A stretch of DNA of 64,000 nt from Nigrospora sphaerica (Eukaryota > Ascomycota > Sordariomycetes > Amphisphaeriales > Apiosporaceae), in contig JAGVVL010000001.1 in assembly GCA_018287875.1 (NCBI GenBank), positions 930,001-994,000 on the forward strand. Direction: 5' to 3'. Under the pieces are notes generated by a model that was not told where the DNA came from, ran no database searches, and saw only the letters and a list, made by a program, of their open reading frames with translations. Within the stretch, counting starts at the first letter, position 1. The number at the start of each line of letters is the position of its first letter. The position numbers and the translations under genes are program-made. Positions 49,801 to 60,481 of the stretch are shown one piece after another.

Positions 49801-51910
49801 TACCGTGACACAAAACGACGGATGGTGCGGAGGTACCCAACTACCTACGCACCTAGGTAGAGACTACCTCTGTTTTGGAACGTAGTGGCTCGGCATAAGG
49901 TGGCTCGCGAGTGCCGGATAGACCCAGGGATATATAGGTGTAGTTGTATGTATCGTCATACCATCCTCAGTATGCACTTCCCACAGAAACGGGCGGCGCG
50001 AGATCTGAGCGGTCCCTCGTCTGGAAGTTATTAAGCCCCAAGCCTCCTCAACCAAAGTGCGTGCGTGCACGTCTTTCTCACTCCCCTTTCCCATCTCAAA
50101 TTCCTCTCGTCCCCCCTCGCCTCCCTTTGCCCCTCTCTGTCGCTCTGGCGGTTCCCTCCCTTCGGGCCTAGTAGCCTCGTACTGGGTGGTATCGGGAAGG
50201 GTACTTGCCCAGATACGGCGGGTGCTTCGGGTCGCGCTGCCCATCCTCATTTGGGCCGATGCAACGCTGTGAGCTTTGCTTTCTCCGGCTGACATCATAA
50301 CGCGGGGCCCACCCGTGCATCCGTCACTGCGCCTAAAGCAACGAAGCCTCTTCCATACGGGCCCCTCCACCCCCCCTTCTAATGCAGTCCAGCTGGTTGC
50401 TAGTAGTACATGCACACCGAGGCAAGCACGCCGTGCGTGCGGCTGTGTAAGAAAAAAGTAGGTGGTCGAGGTAGTGGTACCTTCTCTTACTCCCTGTCAG
50501 CATTCCTTCTTGCCTTCCTATCCCGTCCCCATTCGTGTGTGCTCAATGTATCCCCTACCCAGGGAGTATACCCGTCTCCAGCTCGGACTATTCTACTATC
50601 CCAACCCATCCACAGTCCTCCCGCCCCCAGGCTTCTGGAAGTAAACAAACCGCTTCCTTCGCCCACCCCGGATAGCCCTTGAACCAAATGGCCCCGAGAG
50701 CGTCCCCCCCACTGACCTGCCCTCCTCCAGCACCGCACAGCATAGCGCCCGTTGGCTCCGCAGTCTGGGACCTCGTGCACCGGGCCGTACCTCGACCATC
50801 CACCTACCAATATATCAATACCTGGCTGCATACGGTAGGGTAGTAAGAGCACTTCGGCTACTCCCCTCTCTTCTTTTGCTCGCTGCGCTCCGGCCGCTGG
50901 CGGGCTTTCCGAGGCAGCATACGAGCCGCACCGTCTCCATCGCCGCCGGTCTAAGCTTGGGCAGTGGCCCATCCTCATTTCACGCCAGGAACATCGATCG
51001 CCCTGAACGGACCCTCTGGGTTGGGCAAACGGGCCCTTATTTCGCTGCACCGCCTTGGTACCCTTTTTGCATCGCGTAGCCACGACGAGCTGGCAGGATA
51101 TATGGCCCCGGTACGCCCTCCCACTCCCTCGCCAGACGACAGGCCAGGCCCTTTCGCTTGCTTCCCTGTGTCCCCGGATTCCCAAATCTCGGCACGGCGT
51201 TAGGCCCGGCTGTCAATACCCAACAAGCCTGCAAGCTCGTCCTGTCTTGTCGGTCAGTCAAGCATCTGCCCCCCTCGGCCCCCCCCTGCACCCACGCTCC
51301 GCTCCACCCGCCGGGCAAGGTCCATCCCGTATACCAACCGGGGCCACGGAGAGGCTACCATCGTTGACAGCCGCCGTCGCCGCTTTTCATTGGCGAATTG
51401 CTGTCCGCTGTAAACACCAGAGATCGTCACGCCCACCTGCCCAACCCCTACTCACGCCCTCACCTTGGTACGAAGCTGGAAACGTTGCTGTCGCGACTTT
51501 GCCAGTGCGTGCGCGCCTTGTCTCTCCCTCCTTCACACACCCTACAAGTACTGCGTTGCACGGCACCACCGTCACCACCCGCCGTCCCCCCCAGCATCTC
51601 ACCATCCCACCTGCTCTACTGTAAGCCCCCCATCCAGCTTCACCTTCACCACCGCATGGGATCCTGAGGGGACGTAGTGGCCTTCTCGGACTGCGTGTCC
51701 CAACTGCGTATTCGCTTCTGTCGCTCCCTCGGCCCTCTTGTCCCCCTCGTTTCGGCTGCCCGCCTCGTGTGTTTGCCAGCCGAAACATCGTCACTCCTTG
51801 ATACCGCGTGAGCACTCGAACCCGTGCTCGCCCTCTACTTTCCCGTTTTTGGATACCCACTTTGCCTTTTGGCCTTGTATCTTCGCGAGTCTTCGTGCAA
51901 CTAGTCCATC
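46873..51910. other. Long intergenic region
   Basis: About 5 kb with no supported gene. The left end should be the 3' UTR of the kinesin. From about 50050 to 51900 the plus strand is C/T-rich and looks like the promoter and leader of the gene at 51911. Short Arg/Pro-rich frames on both strands have no recognisable products. Confidence 0.6.
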
Positions 51911-53752
51911 ATGGCGCCTCAACTCGACCTTTCGCATACCACGCATGCCAAGATCATGGTAGCGCCGCCCAGATTAAACCTGCGCAGAGCCGCATCCTAT
52001 ACTGGATCCCTCACCAATGAGAAACAAGCTTCGGTTTCCGGCACCTCGTCCAAATTTGCCTTTAACCACTTGCTCTACTCACCTCCGCCGTCGCCTGGTC
52101 TCCCCGCCTTGGTGTCCCGCCCGCGCAAATCCTCTAATACCCCTCGCCCGAGCCGCATCCTCCGCATACTGGCCTGGGCCCTCGGGCTTGCCGCCCTTCT
52201 TTGTGTCGCCCGCGTGGTGGTGAAGCGACCCAATGAGATCACGGTCGTGAACTGGGCCGTAGGCAGCAGGGAGGAGTATGAGATGGTGGGCCAGGATGAG
52301 CTCCCGGATTTCCCGACCCCCATCGCCGTTACAGATGTCCACGGAAGGTCAAAATGGACCGTTTCGATCCCGCCAACCTCCAGCTTTCCTCTCTCCACCC
52401 AGGAGTACTCTGAAATGTGCGACAAGTGCCTCGAGGTAGCTGCGCATGTTAGAGAGCTCCATGGGAAGGCGGCACCATATCTCCAGGCTCAAACCGATTA
52501 CTACTACAAGGATCCCTACTTCCTCGATGTCAACGAGGCCGAGGAGCGTGGCCTGCTGCCCGGTGCGAAGGGCGAGGTGAAGGAGAGCCACCTTGTCGGG
52601 CAGAGCGACGACGACGACCTGACGGAGCATGAGCCGTGCAAGTCCTCTCTTACCTTTGTCCTGGAATCTCCCGAGGCCGGTATGGGATCGACCATTATGA
52701 TGTTGTGGATGGCATACGGCATGGCACAGAAGGAGAGGCGCGCCTTCTTTATCGATGATACACGATGGGCCTATGGCGAGTACACCAAAATATTTCAGAG
52801 GCCTCCCATGCCGGACTGCGTGCCACCGCCTCGGCATGAGATGCTGCCCTGTCCTCGGAACGCCCGCCATTTGCTCGTGTCGCCCGCCACTGCAAGACAC
52901 ACTTTTGGCGAGAAATTCTTCAACAAGTACGAGCGCCTCGGAAGGCTGGATACCAAACGTGAGCGGCCAATGTTCGACCTGGCCCGAGCCGGCTACGAGG
53001 CTCTTTTCCGTCTCAACAAGGACGACGACACGTATGTGACGAACCGCGTCCGGGAATTGCGATCCAAGACCAAGGTGCCGCAGGCCAAGAGGAAAGACGG
53101 ATCCATTGTCGGCGTTCATGTACGACACGGCGATCAGCACCCTTTCGAGTACCAGTACAATGGGGCATACATACCTCTGAACATCTACGCGGACAGGGCG
53201 CGGGAGATTCTGGATGGCCTGCATAACATTAGTGCCTCCAACGGCGCCGAAGAGGAAGTTGCCAAGCAACACTCGGCCATGGTGGTCGCCTCGGATGACC
53301 CCGACGTGTACGATTCCGAGGAGTTCTCCAAGGCTCCCCGGGCGCAGGAGATGATCAAGCTGGCCAGCAAGTCGCATCCGCCGCAGAAGGCCCAAGACCG
53401 CACCGTCATGCACAAGTTTGTCGAGGAGGCGTTCGGCTGGGAGGGCGGCTTCTTTTCCCGTATGTTCTGGAACCTGGGCCGGTCCAGCGTTAATAGCGAA
53501 GAGTCGGCCACGGCCAAGACGGCGCCGCCACCATCCAAGGAGACGACTCAGCTGCGAAGCTACATCGGCCGTGCCTACCTGCTCGATCTCGCTGTGCTGG
53601 CCAAGGGCAGCGACGTCGTCGTCTGTGCCGTCAGCGCCACGGGCTGCCGCCTCATGGCCGTCATGATGGGCTGGGATAAGGCAATCGCCCGCGGCGACTG
53701 GGTCAACATCGATGGCAACTACCAGTGGACCGCCCTAGCCCCTCTACCATAA
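51911..53752 (+). CDS. Type II membrane protein with fucosyltransferase-like motif
   Basis: Intronless gene for 613 residues, probably a Golgi type II membrane protein. A cytoplasmic N-terminus of about 80 residues, rich in Ser/Pro/Arg, precedes one membrane helix (about 83-104, ILRILAWALGLAALLCVARV) and a luminal catalytic-type domain. The segment VHVRHGDQHP near residue 401 fits the H-x-R-x-x-D motif shared by alpha-1,6-, alpha-1,2- and O-fucosyltransferases. The C-terminal segment (SYIGRAYLLDLAVLAKGSD, then SATGCRLMAVMMGW) resembles the nucleotide-sugar-binding end of GT-B enzymes. The family assignment is therefore an inference from one motif, the topology and the overall layout. Donor and acceptor substrates are unknown. 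ATG 51911 is the first in frame after a C/T-rich leader, and later in-frame ATGs would shorten the cytoplasmic tail only. Confidence 0.8.
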   Translation: MAPQLDLSHTTHAKIMVAPPRLNLRRAASYTGSLTNEKQASVSGTSSKFAFNHLLYSPPPSPGLPALVSRPRKSSNTPRPSRILRILAWALGLAALLCVARVVVKRPNEITVVNWAVGSREEYEMVGQDELPDFPTPIAVTDVHGRSKWTVSIPPTSSFPLSTQEYSEMCDKCLEVAAHVRELHGKAAPYLQAQTDYYYKDPYFLDVNEAEERGLLPGAKGEVKESHLVGQSDDDDLTEHEPCKSSLTFVLESPEAGMGSTIMMLWMAYGMAQKERRAFFIDDTRWAYGEYTKIFQRPPMPDCVPPPRHEMLPCPRNARHLLVSPATARHTFGEKFFNKYERLGRLDTKRERPMFDLARAGYEALFRLNKDDDTYVTNRVRELRSKTKVPQAKRKDGSIVGVHVRHGDQHPFEYQYNGAYIPLNIYADRAREILDGLHNISASNGAEEEVAKQHSAMVVASDDPDVYDSEEFSKAPRAQEMIKLASKSHPPQKAQDRTVMHKFVEEAFGWEGGFFSRMFWNLGRSSVNSEESATAKTAPPPSKETTQLRSYIGRAYLLDLAVLAKGSDVVVCAVSATGCRLMAVMMGWDKAIARGDWVNIDGNYQWTALAPLP

Positions 53753-54681
53753 TCACCTACACCGGACACATTCGCTGCAATTTCCTTATTTCAGATCCGC
53801 CCAAGGTCGGATCCCTATTCGCATCACTCGTTCTGGCATGTGGCGAGCGTGTTTGGACACGAGCCCGGCCACCATCGCACACCTTGGCTGCATTGCATTT
53901 TCGCGGGACGCACTCTTACAACTGCATAGCATACCCGCTTGTCGGGACTTCAAAACTGGCGTTCTCGGTTTGGGATTGGGGAATGGAGGGGACGGCACGG
54001 CGACTTGTCCCGGGGTTTGGGGATTCATTGCTTTGGTTCTCGGTTTTTCTCGCCCCTTCTTCATGATACCTCAAAAAAAGGCGTACTAGGACAATCACCC
54101 TCTCATCATCCCGCTTCATAGCAGCAGTGACATCTTGGATACACGGAAAATTGACCGCGTTGCTCAGGCTGGCATCTGCGGCCTCGTTGTCACCGACGCA
54201 CACGCATACACAGATAGGCAGGGCCCATAGGAACAGCGGCCTTGGTCGTTACCGCGGCCCCCAGGACAAAGTTTGGCGCCCGGCCGAATGAAAGAGAATA
54301 AATTAACAAAACGCACACAAACCTCTTCTCGTCGTCTGATGCACGCAATCTTCGCTGTTTTACGCGCTGCCATTTGCAAATGTTTGTGTTATGCGACCTG
54401 GAGAAGCGGGCCTGCATAAGATTGTGTGGCCCTTGAATATGTTTGATATACAAGGGGGCCACTACAAAAGAGCCACATGAAACCTGTCGTCACCCGGAAG
54501 GGAAGCAATGAACGGAACAATCAGAAAATGGCTCGGGCGTCATATGTACTCTTATTTCCTAGTCTCTCATATTTATATGGCTTTCAAACAGTACAGAGAC
54601 GGCGTGCTTAACGCGTAGGTCGGACCCACAGGGCAGGGGCAACCGCCTTTTGGTTGGGAAGCCAGGGCTTCTTGGGCGCGT
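53753..54681. other. Convergent intergenic region
   Basis: About 930 bp between the stop codons of the membrane-protein gene (plus) and ValRS (minus). It should hold both 3' UTRs. No gene is recognised. Confidence 0.6.
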
Positions 54682-57600
54682 CTACTCCAATTTGAGACTC
54701 TCGAACTGCTGGATGGTGCCCTCAAATCCGGCGGCCTCGGAGGTGAGGTCGGCGAGCTTCTTGCGGGCCTCGTCCTGGAGGTCCTGGGGCGTCTTCTCAA
54801 GGTACTTGGGGTCAGCCAGGAGCTTCTGCTGCTTGGCGATGTTCTGGCGCGCCTTCTCGAGCTTCTTGGCGGCCTTGTCGATCTCGCTGTCGAGGTCGAC
54901 ACGGCCCTTGACGTGCAAGAAGACGGCGACGGCGCTCGACACGGGGAAGGCGACGCAGCCGGCGGGCCGCGCCTCCTGCGCCGACAGCACCTCGATCGAC
55001 GTGACGCCCTTGCCGCTCAGCGACTTGATCGACGCCAGCTGCTCCACGGCCGTCTTGTGCGCCGTCTCGTCGTACGCCTGGATGTACACTGTTGGGAAGG
55101 GGGGGTTGGCCGTTAGCAGGTTGCACTCGGGCCATATGGTGTGAGGGACGTGGTGCAGCGGAACTTACCCTTGGCCTCATCCTTCAGCGCGTACTCGGCC
55201 ATCAGCGACCGGATACCCTTTGATGAGCCCAGAACCTGCTCGTAGGCCGCCTCGGCCTTGGGGTTGTCCAGCTCGGCCCGGTAGACGGGGTACTGCGCCA
55301 GCATAATGGACCGCGTCTTGTCATCGGGTCGGCGAGGCAGTCGCTGCCATAATTCCTCGGTCAGGAAGGGCATGAAGGGGTGGATCATGGTCAGGGCGGC
55401 CTCGAGGGCCGTGTAGAGCGTTTGCGTGGCCGACTGCTTCTCGGCGTCCGTGCCGTCCTGGATTAGGGCCTTGGAGTTCTCAATGTAGACATCACAGAGC
55501 TGGTTGTACCAGTACGTGTAGATGGCGCCCGTGGCCTTCATGAACTCTCGCTCCGGGATGGCCTGGTTGATCTCCTTGGCGCAGGCGTTCATCTTGCTGA
55601 GGATCCAAAGCTCGGCCAGCGACTCCTGGCCGGTAATCTCGACGCTCTTGTTGGGCACGAAGTCGCCGGGCAGCTTGCCCAAGACGTATTTGGTGGCCTG
55701 GAAAATCTTGTTACAGAACCTGGGGCCATCGTCAGTCGTCTCCCCCAAGAGCAAAATACAACGTCATAGCCACTTACTTTCGGAAACCGTGCATGACCTT
55801 GATGTCAAAGTTGATGTCTCCGCCGTTCGGTGCCGTGTAATTCACCTGGAAAAGTTCACGTTAGGACACCCCAAGCGGTTCCAAGGCGGCAGCCCGACTT
55901 ACCATGGTAAACCGGAGGGCATCAGCGCCGCATTGGGGGATACCATCCGGGAAAGCGGATTTCTGGTACTTCTTGGCCTTGTCAACCTCCTTCGGGTCGA
56001 GGTTGCCAACCAGAAGTTTCTCGTGCAGGGTATCTAGCGGGATGCCACTGATGACGTCGAGAGGGTCGATGACGTTGCCCAGGGATTTGGACATCTTGCG
56101 ACCATCGGAATCCCGGACAAGCGAGTGGCAGAAGACCTCGTGGAAGCTGGCACCGAGTTAGACTCACGGAGGTACAGGAAGGGGAGGGAGGGGTTGGCTG
56201 CTTACGGGACCTCGCCGACCATCTTCAGGCCCAGCATCACCATACGCGCGATCCAGAAGAAGAGAATATCCCAGCCCGTCTCCAGGACAGAGGTGGGGTA
56301 CAGTTTGGCAAGGTCGTGGGTCTTGTTGGGCCAGCCAAGGGTGCTGAAGGGCCACAGTCCTGAGCTGAACCAGGTGTCGAGCACGTCCTCGTCCCGCTTC
56401 AGGGTGAACTTCTTGTCTGGCAGAGCCTTCTCGGCCTTGGCTCTCGCCTCCTCTTCGCTACGGCCGGAGAACCAGCGCTTGTCGTCGCCCTCATCGCCAG
56501 TCTCACCCTCCACCTGGGCGAAGTAGACGGGGCATTGGTGGCCCCACCACAGCTGCCGAGAAATGCACCAGTCGTTGATGTTCTCCATCCATCGGTAGTA
56601 GCTCTTCTCGGCGGATTCCGGCTTGATTTTGAGCTTGCCCTCCTTGACGACCTGGATAGCGGGCTTGGCCAGATCCTCCATGCGCATCCACCATTGCGGC
56701 TTCATAATGGGCTCGATAACATCCTTGGTCTTTTCGCAGAGCGGCACCGTCATGGGGTTGTCTTTCCAGTCCACGTAGAGGTTCTTCTCCTTGAGGTCCT
56801 TGATAATTGCGTAGCGAACGTCGAACCGCCTTTGCCCCTTGTAGGGGCCGGCGTTCTCGTTCATCAGACCATCGTCAGTCAGGATGTTAATGAACTTGAG
56901 CTTGTGGCGCTGGCCAAGGGCAAAATCGTTGGGGTCGTGCGCGGGGGTGATCTTGACGGCACCGGTACCAAAGTCCTTCTCCACGTAGTTGTCGGCGACA
57001 ATGGGCATCAGGCGGCCCTCGATAAAGGGGTGGACGGCGTTCTTGCCCACCAGGTGCTTGTAACGCTCGTCATCCGGGTGGACGGCAATACCGGTATCAC
57101 CGAGCAGGGTCTCGGGCCGAGTGGTGGCCACCTCGATGGTCTCGTTGGTGCCCTCGATGGGGTACTTGAAGTGGTGAATGGTTCCGAACTCGATCTTCTT
57201 GTCGTACCCGGGAACGTCCAGCAGGGTCTTGCCCGGCAGCTCCTTGTTGACAACCTCGAGGTTGGACAGGGTGGTGTTCAGCTTGGTGCACCAGTTCACC
57301 AGGCGGTTGGCGCGGTAGATGATGCCCTCCTCGTGCAGCTGAACGAAAGTCTCGGTGACGGCCGCCGACAGGTTCTTGTCCATGGTGAAGGCCTCGCGGG
57401 TCCAATCGGTGGAGCCGCCGAGTTTCCGCTGAGCGTTGTTGATCTTGACGTGGTATTCCTCCTTCCACTCCCAGACGCGCTCGATGAACTTGGGGCGGCC
57501 CAGGTCGTGGCGCGTCTTCTTCTCGCGGTTCCACAGCATCTTCTCGACGACGGACTGGGTGCTGATGCCGGCGTGGTCGCAGCCGGGCAGCCACAGGACC

Positions 57601-58238
57601 GTCTTGCCGTGCATGCGGTTCCAGCGGATCATGACGTCCTGCAGACTGTTGCCCAGGGCGTGGCCCATGTGGAGGGCGCCGGTGACGTTGGGGGGCGGCA
57701 GGACGATGACGAAGTTGCCGGCCTCCTTGACCTCGCCCTCGGGCGTGAACTCGGGCTGGAAAAAGCCCTCCTTCTCCCACCACTGGTACCAGGCGCTCTC
57801 GACGGCGATGGGGTCGTAGGCCTTGAAGTGGGGATCGTCGAGGGGGCGGAGGCGCTTCTTCTCGCCGGCGGGGGTGTCGTTGACGTAGGGCGGCAGGGGC
57901 TCCTCCTCGGGCTTGGGGGCCTTGACCTTCTTGGGCTTGCTGGCAGCCGCGGCGGCAGGGGCCGCGGCCTCCTTGGCCTTCTTCTTCTCCTCGAACTTGG
58001 CCTGCTTCTCGGCCTTCCTCCGCTCGCGCTCGAGCTCCTTCTCCGTCTTCACCTTGGTCTCGGCCGGGGCGGCGGCCGGGTCCTGGCCGGCGCTGTGGAG
58101 GCCGGGGGCATCAGCCGGGCCGGCGGCGTGCACGGCGGCCTTGACGTCGCCGGCCACGGGGGGAAGGGCGCCCTCGCCCGACTTGCTGGGGCCCTCGCCG
58201 GCGGCAATGGGGTTGCCGCGGCCGCTGTTGGTAGCCAT
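54682..58238 (-). CDS. VAS1: Valyl-tRNA synthetase (probably cytosolic and mitochondrial)
   Basis: Class I aminoacyl-tRNA synthetase that charges tRNA-Val and edits misactivated threonine. Five exons: 58238-56206, 56146-55903, 55845-55778, 55719-55169 and 55088-54682. Introns are 59, 57, 58 and 80 bp, all GT-AG, giving about 1100 residues. The Lys/Ala/Glu-rich N-terminal appendix is typical of eukaryotic ValRS. The HIGH-type motif is ALHMGHAL near residue 190 and KMSKS lies near 695, restored by the first splice ([19 protein letters not shown]). The C-terminus has the anticodon-binding domain and a ValRS coiled coil ([20 protein letters not shown]). ATG 58238 has a strong context (CCACC before ATGG). 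The frame stays open upstream to 58589 with an ATG at 58484 and a basic, hydrophobic segment, suggesting a longer mitochondrial form as known for yeast VAS1 and Neurospora cyt-20. Confidence 0.96.
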
Positions 58239-58398
58239 GGTGGCACGTAGTTGGAGGCGGATTGGAGATGGGACGAACGGCGACCGGCGCACCCAGACTG
58301 CTCGGAGGAGTAGTCTAGACAATTTGGCGGTATTGCGGGTGCAGGATTGAGGAGAGGGACGGCGGGATGAGGAGATATGGGAACAGCAGGTAGAGCTG

Positions 58399-58405
58399 TG
58401 AGTCA
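58399..58405. promoter_or_regulatory. Gcn4/Cpc1-type box TGAGTCA
   Basis: Exact match to TGA(C/G)TCA, the Gcn4/Cpc1 (AP-1-like) site, about 160 bp upstream of the ValRS start at 58238. Cross-pathway control of aminoacyl-tRNA synthetase genes is known in fungi; binding here is inferred. Confidence 0.6.
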
Positions 58406-58476
58406 AGTTGCACGGGTGCGATTGGGTCACGCCGGTCCGGCAAGCGTCTGCTGCAGAAGGAATGAATATTTTTGCT

Positions 58477-58483
58477 TGACTCA
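58477..58483. promoter_or_regulatory. Gcn4/Cpc1-type box TGACTCA
   Basis: Exact consensus match about 240 bp upstream of the ValRS start at 58238. It overlaps the minus-strand ATG at 58484 that could start a longer mitochondrial isoform. Confidence 0.6.
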
Positions 58484-58644
58484 TATGGGCTGCACCTGCA
58501 CGCTTGACCCCGCGAAGAGGGGCAGAGAGTCCTTGCCAAGTCCCGCCCCTTGGGGATCCACCTTCACGCCTTGACCTATTATTGTACATAGTTACATACC
58601 TCCAACCTGGAGCCGGAGGGTTAATGTAAGATGTACTTAACGAG

Positions 58645-58742
58645 GGGGGTAAGCAGAAGAAGTGACTCGACCAAAAGGGTGTTTGTTCTTAATGTGCTGA
58701 GCCAGGTACCCTTTTAGTTGAGTCACTTCTCCTGCTACCCCC
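58645..58742. repeat. Imperfect inverted repeat (hairpin), arms of about 35 bp
   Basis: The left arm at 58645-58680 and the right arm at 58708-58742 are near-perfect reverse complements with three substitutions and a one-base gap around a 27-base loop. All three substitutions are transitions. The right arm contains TGAGTCA and the left arm a decayed version, TGACTCG. Confidence 0.9.
58719..58725. promoter_or_regulatory. Gcn4/Cpc1-type box TGAGTCA within the hairpin
   Basis: Exact consensus match about 480 bp upstream of the ValRS start, located in the right arm of the inverted repeat at 58645-58742. Confidence 0.5.
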
Positions 58743-58760
58743 TGCTTAGGTACATACATC

Positions 58761-58763
<3 letters not shown>

Positions 58764-58796
<33 letters not shown>
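58764..58796. repeat. TG microsatellite
   Basis: (TG)n run of about 16 units, 21 bp beyond the hairpin upstream of ValRS. Confidence 0.95.
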
Positions 58797-58798
<2 letters not shown>

Positions 58799-59185
58799 CT
58801 AAGTACATACTGAGGCAAAGGACCGCGGCAAGTAATCAACACCTTTCCTTTCTCCTTTTCCGTAGGGAAGCGTTTTAGGGGAAAGCAGGGCGTGCGGGAT
58901 CGATCTCCGGGCACCTTGGGCTGTAGAGCCGATAGGCAAACAAGTATGTAAGTAAATACTACATGGTATACGTGCTGGCTCGGCCATGGACCGATTGCGC
59001 GGGATGCATAGAGGCTAGGTAAATTACATATGAGCTAAGTTATACTGGTACATGTTGGTACAAACTGGTATCACTAGTGGGAGCACAGAGGGCTCCAATT
59101 CCAACCAACCATAAACACCTTTTGCGCCTCCCAAAACCGTAGTTGCTATACACAGCTAGGCCTTCCCCGGGTGGGGGGAAGAGCC

Positions 59186-59439
59186 TCACTTCGACTCGGC
59201 GGCGGGGGCGGCGGGAGCTTCCGTCGCCTTGGTCGCCTCGGCGTCCAACGGGCCGTCGAACGCCGCCGCGCCCCAGTTCGCATCCGTCTCGCCCATGGCC
59301 GGCAGCGTCGGCGGGTTCTCGGCGGGGGCGGGGGCGGGGGCCTCGGCGTCTCCGGCCGCGTCGTCGGCGGCATCGGCGGTGGCGGGCGCGGCCTGCTCGT
59401 TCTCCTCGACCTCGGCGGCGTCGGCGGGTGCGCTGGCGG

Positions 59440-59470
<31 letters not shown>

Positions 59471-60481
59471 TCCCTCGGCGGCGGCGGCGGTAGCGGCGGC
59501 GGCGGGGGCAGCAGCGGCGGCGGGCTCGGCGCCGGCTTCGCGCGCGGGCTCGGCGGCGCCGGCTTCCTTGGCGCGCTCCTGGGCGATCCAGGCGAGGAAG
59601 AGCGGGACGTCCTTCCAGACGATGCCCGGCATGGTCATCTTCTGCACCCAGCGGGGCAGGACGCCGCCGGCGTTGCCGGCCGTCGCCATGAGCCACTCGA
59701 TGTCGCCGGCGTCGCCGGGCAGCTTGCGGATGCGCTCGACGCTGGCGTAGACGGCGACCTGGGCGCCCTTCTCGCGGGCGAGCTGGCTGGCGTCGGCCTT
59801 GGCAAAGTCGGGCACGGGGATGCTGACGACGACGAACTCGGGCGCCGCGGCGTCGGCGCTGGCGCTGGCCGTCATCTGCAGCACGGGAAAGGTGCGGTCC
59901 TTGAGCAGTGGCCGGCCGACCTGGTGGCGCATCTCCTCGAGCCGCAGGGTGAAGCGGTCCCAGCGCACGCCGCCGGCCTCGGCGACCGCGACACCGGCGC
60001 AGTCCCAGGCCTGAGCCGCGTGCGTCGCGACGACGGCGGGCGTGAAGGCCGCCTCGGACGCCGCGTGCTCGTCCCGGAAGCAGCGCACGAACTCGTCCCA
60101 GCTGGCCGTGCCCGTCTGCGCCGCATCCGTGTGCACGCTGCGGCGGTGCGCCCAGGCCTCGCTGGCCGCCTTGGGCGGCTTCGCCCACCAGGCCTGGGCG
60201 GTGGCCGCCTCGAGCTCCTTGGCGCCGACGACGCGTTCGGAAACCTCGATCTTGGCGGCCGAATGCGGCGACGACTTGGTGCCCTTCGCCTTCCACAGCT
60301 TGCGGTCCGCCGGGGCACCCGACTTGGGGGCGGCGCTGTCAATGAAGGGCGCGGCTTCCTGCAGCATCGAGTGCAGGAAGGGCGTCAGCTCGTCCGCCGT
60401 CGCCGTCGGCGCCGGAAGTCGGCTCGCCGAGATGCCCCAGAGCCGAACCAGGGGCCCTAAGCTTGCGGTATCGGCCGCCAT
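59186..60481 (-). CDS. DUF3074 family protein (START-like lipid-binding fold)
   Basis: Single-exon gene for 431 residues. The region from about 100 to 310 matches what I know of the fungal DUF3074 family, a START/SRPBCC-like domain predicted to hold a hydrophobic ligand: TGTASWDEFVRCFRDEHA, FTLRLEEMRHQVGRPLLKDR, VYASVERIRKLPGDAGDIEW, ATAGNAGGVLPRWVQKM and PGIVWKDVPLFLAWI. No signal peptide is seen and membrane segments are absent, so a soluble intracellular protein is likely. The last 110 residues are an Ala/Glu/Pro-rich low-complexity tail with long alanine runs, probably disordered. The start at 60481 (MAADTASLGPLVRLWG) is the natural first ATG of the frame. The function is unknown. The open frame on the opposite strand across the locus is a composition shadow. 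Confidence 0.88.

Larger units (their letters stand above)
58239..59185. other. Intergenic region, promoter of ValRS
   Basis: About 950 bp between ValRS and the stop of the DUF3074 gene; both are on the minus strand. It contains TGASTCA boxes, a hairpin and a TG microsatellite, listed separately. No gene is seen. Confidence 0.7.

Noticed and set aside
56535..58250. Plus-strand open frame of 571 codons
   Set aside because: Antisense shadow of the first exon of valyl-tRNA synthetase, with no recognisable domain.
59171..60460. Plus-strand open frame of 429 codons
   Set aside because: Antisense to the DUF3074 gene; Gly/Leu/Arg repeats mirror its Ala-rich tail.
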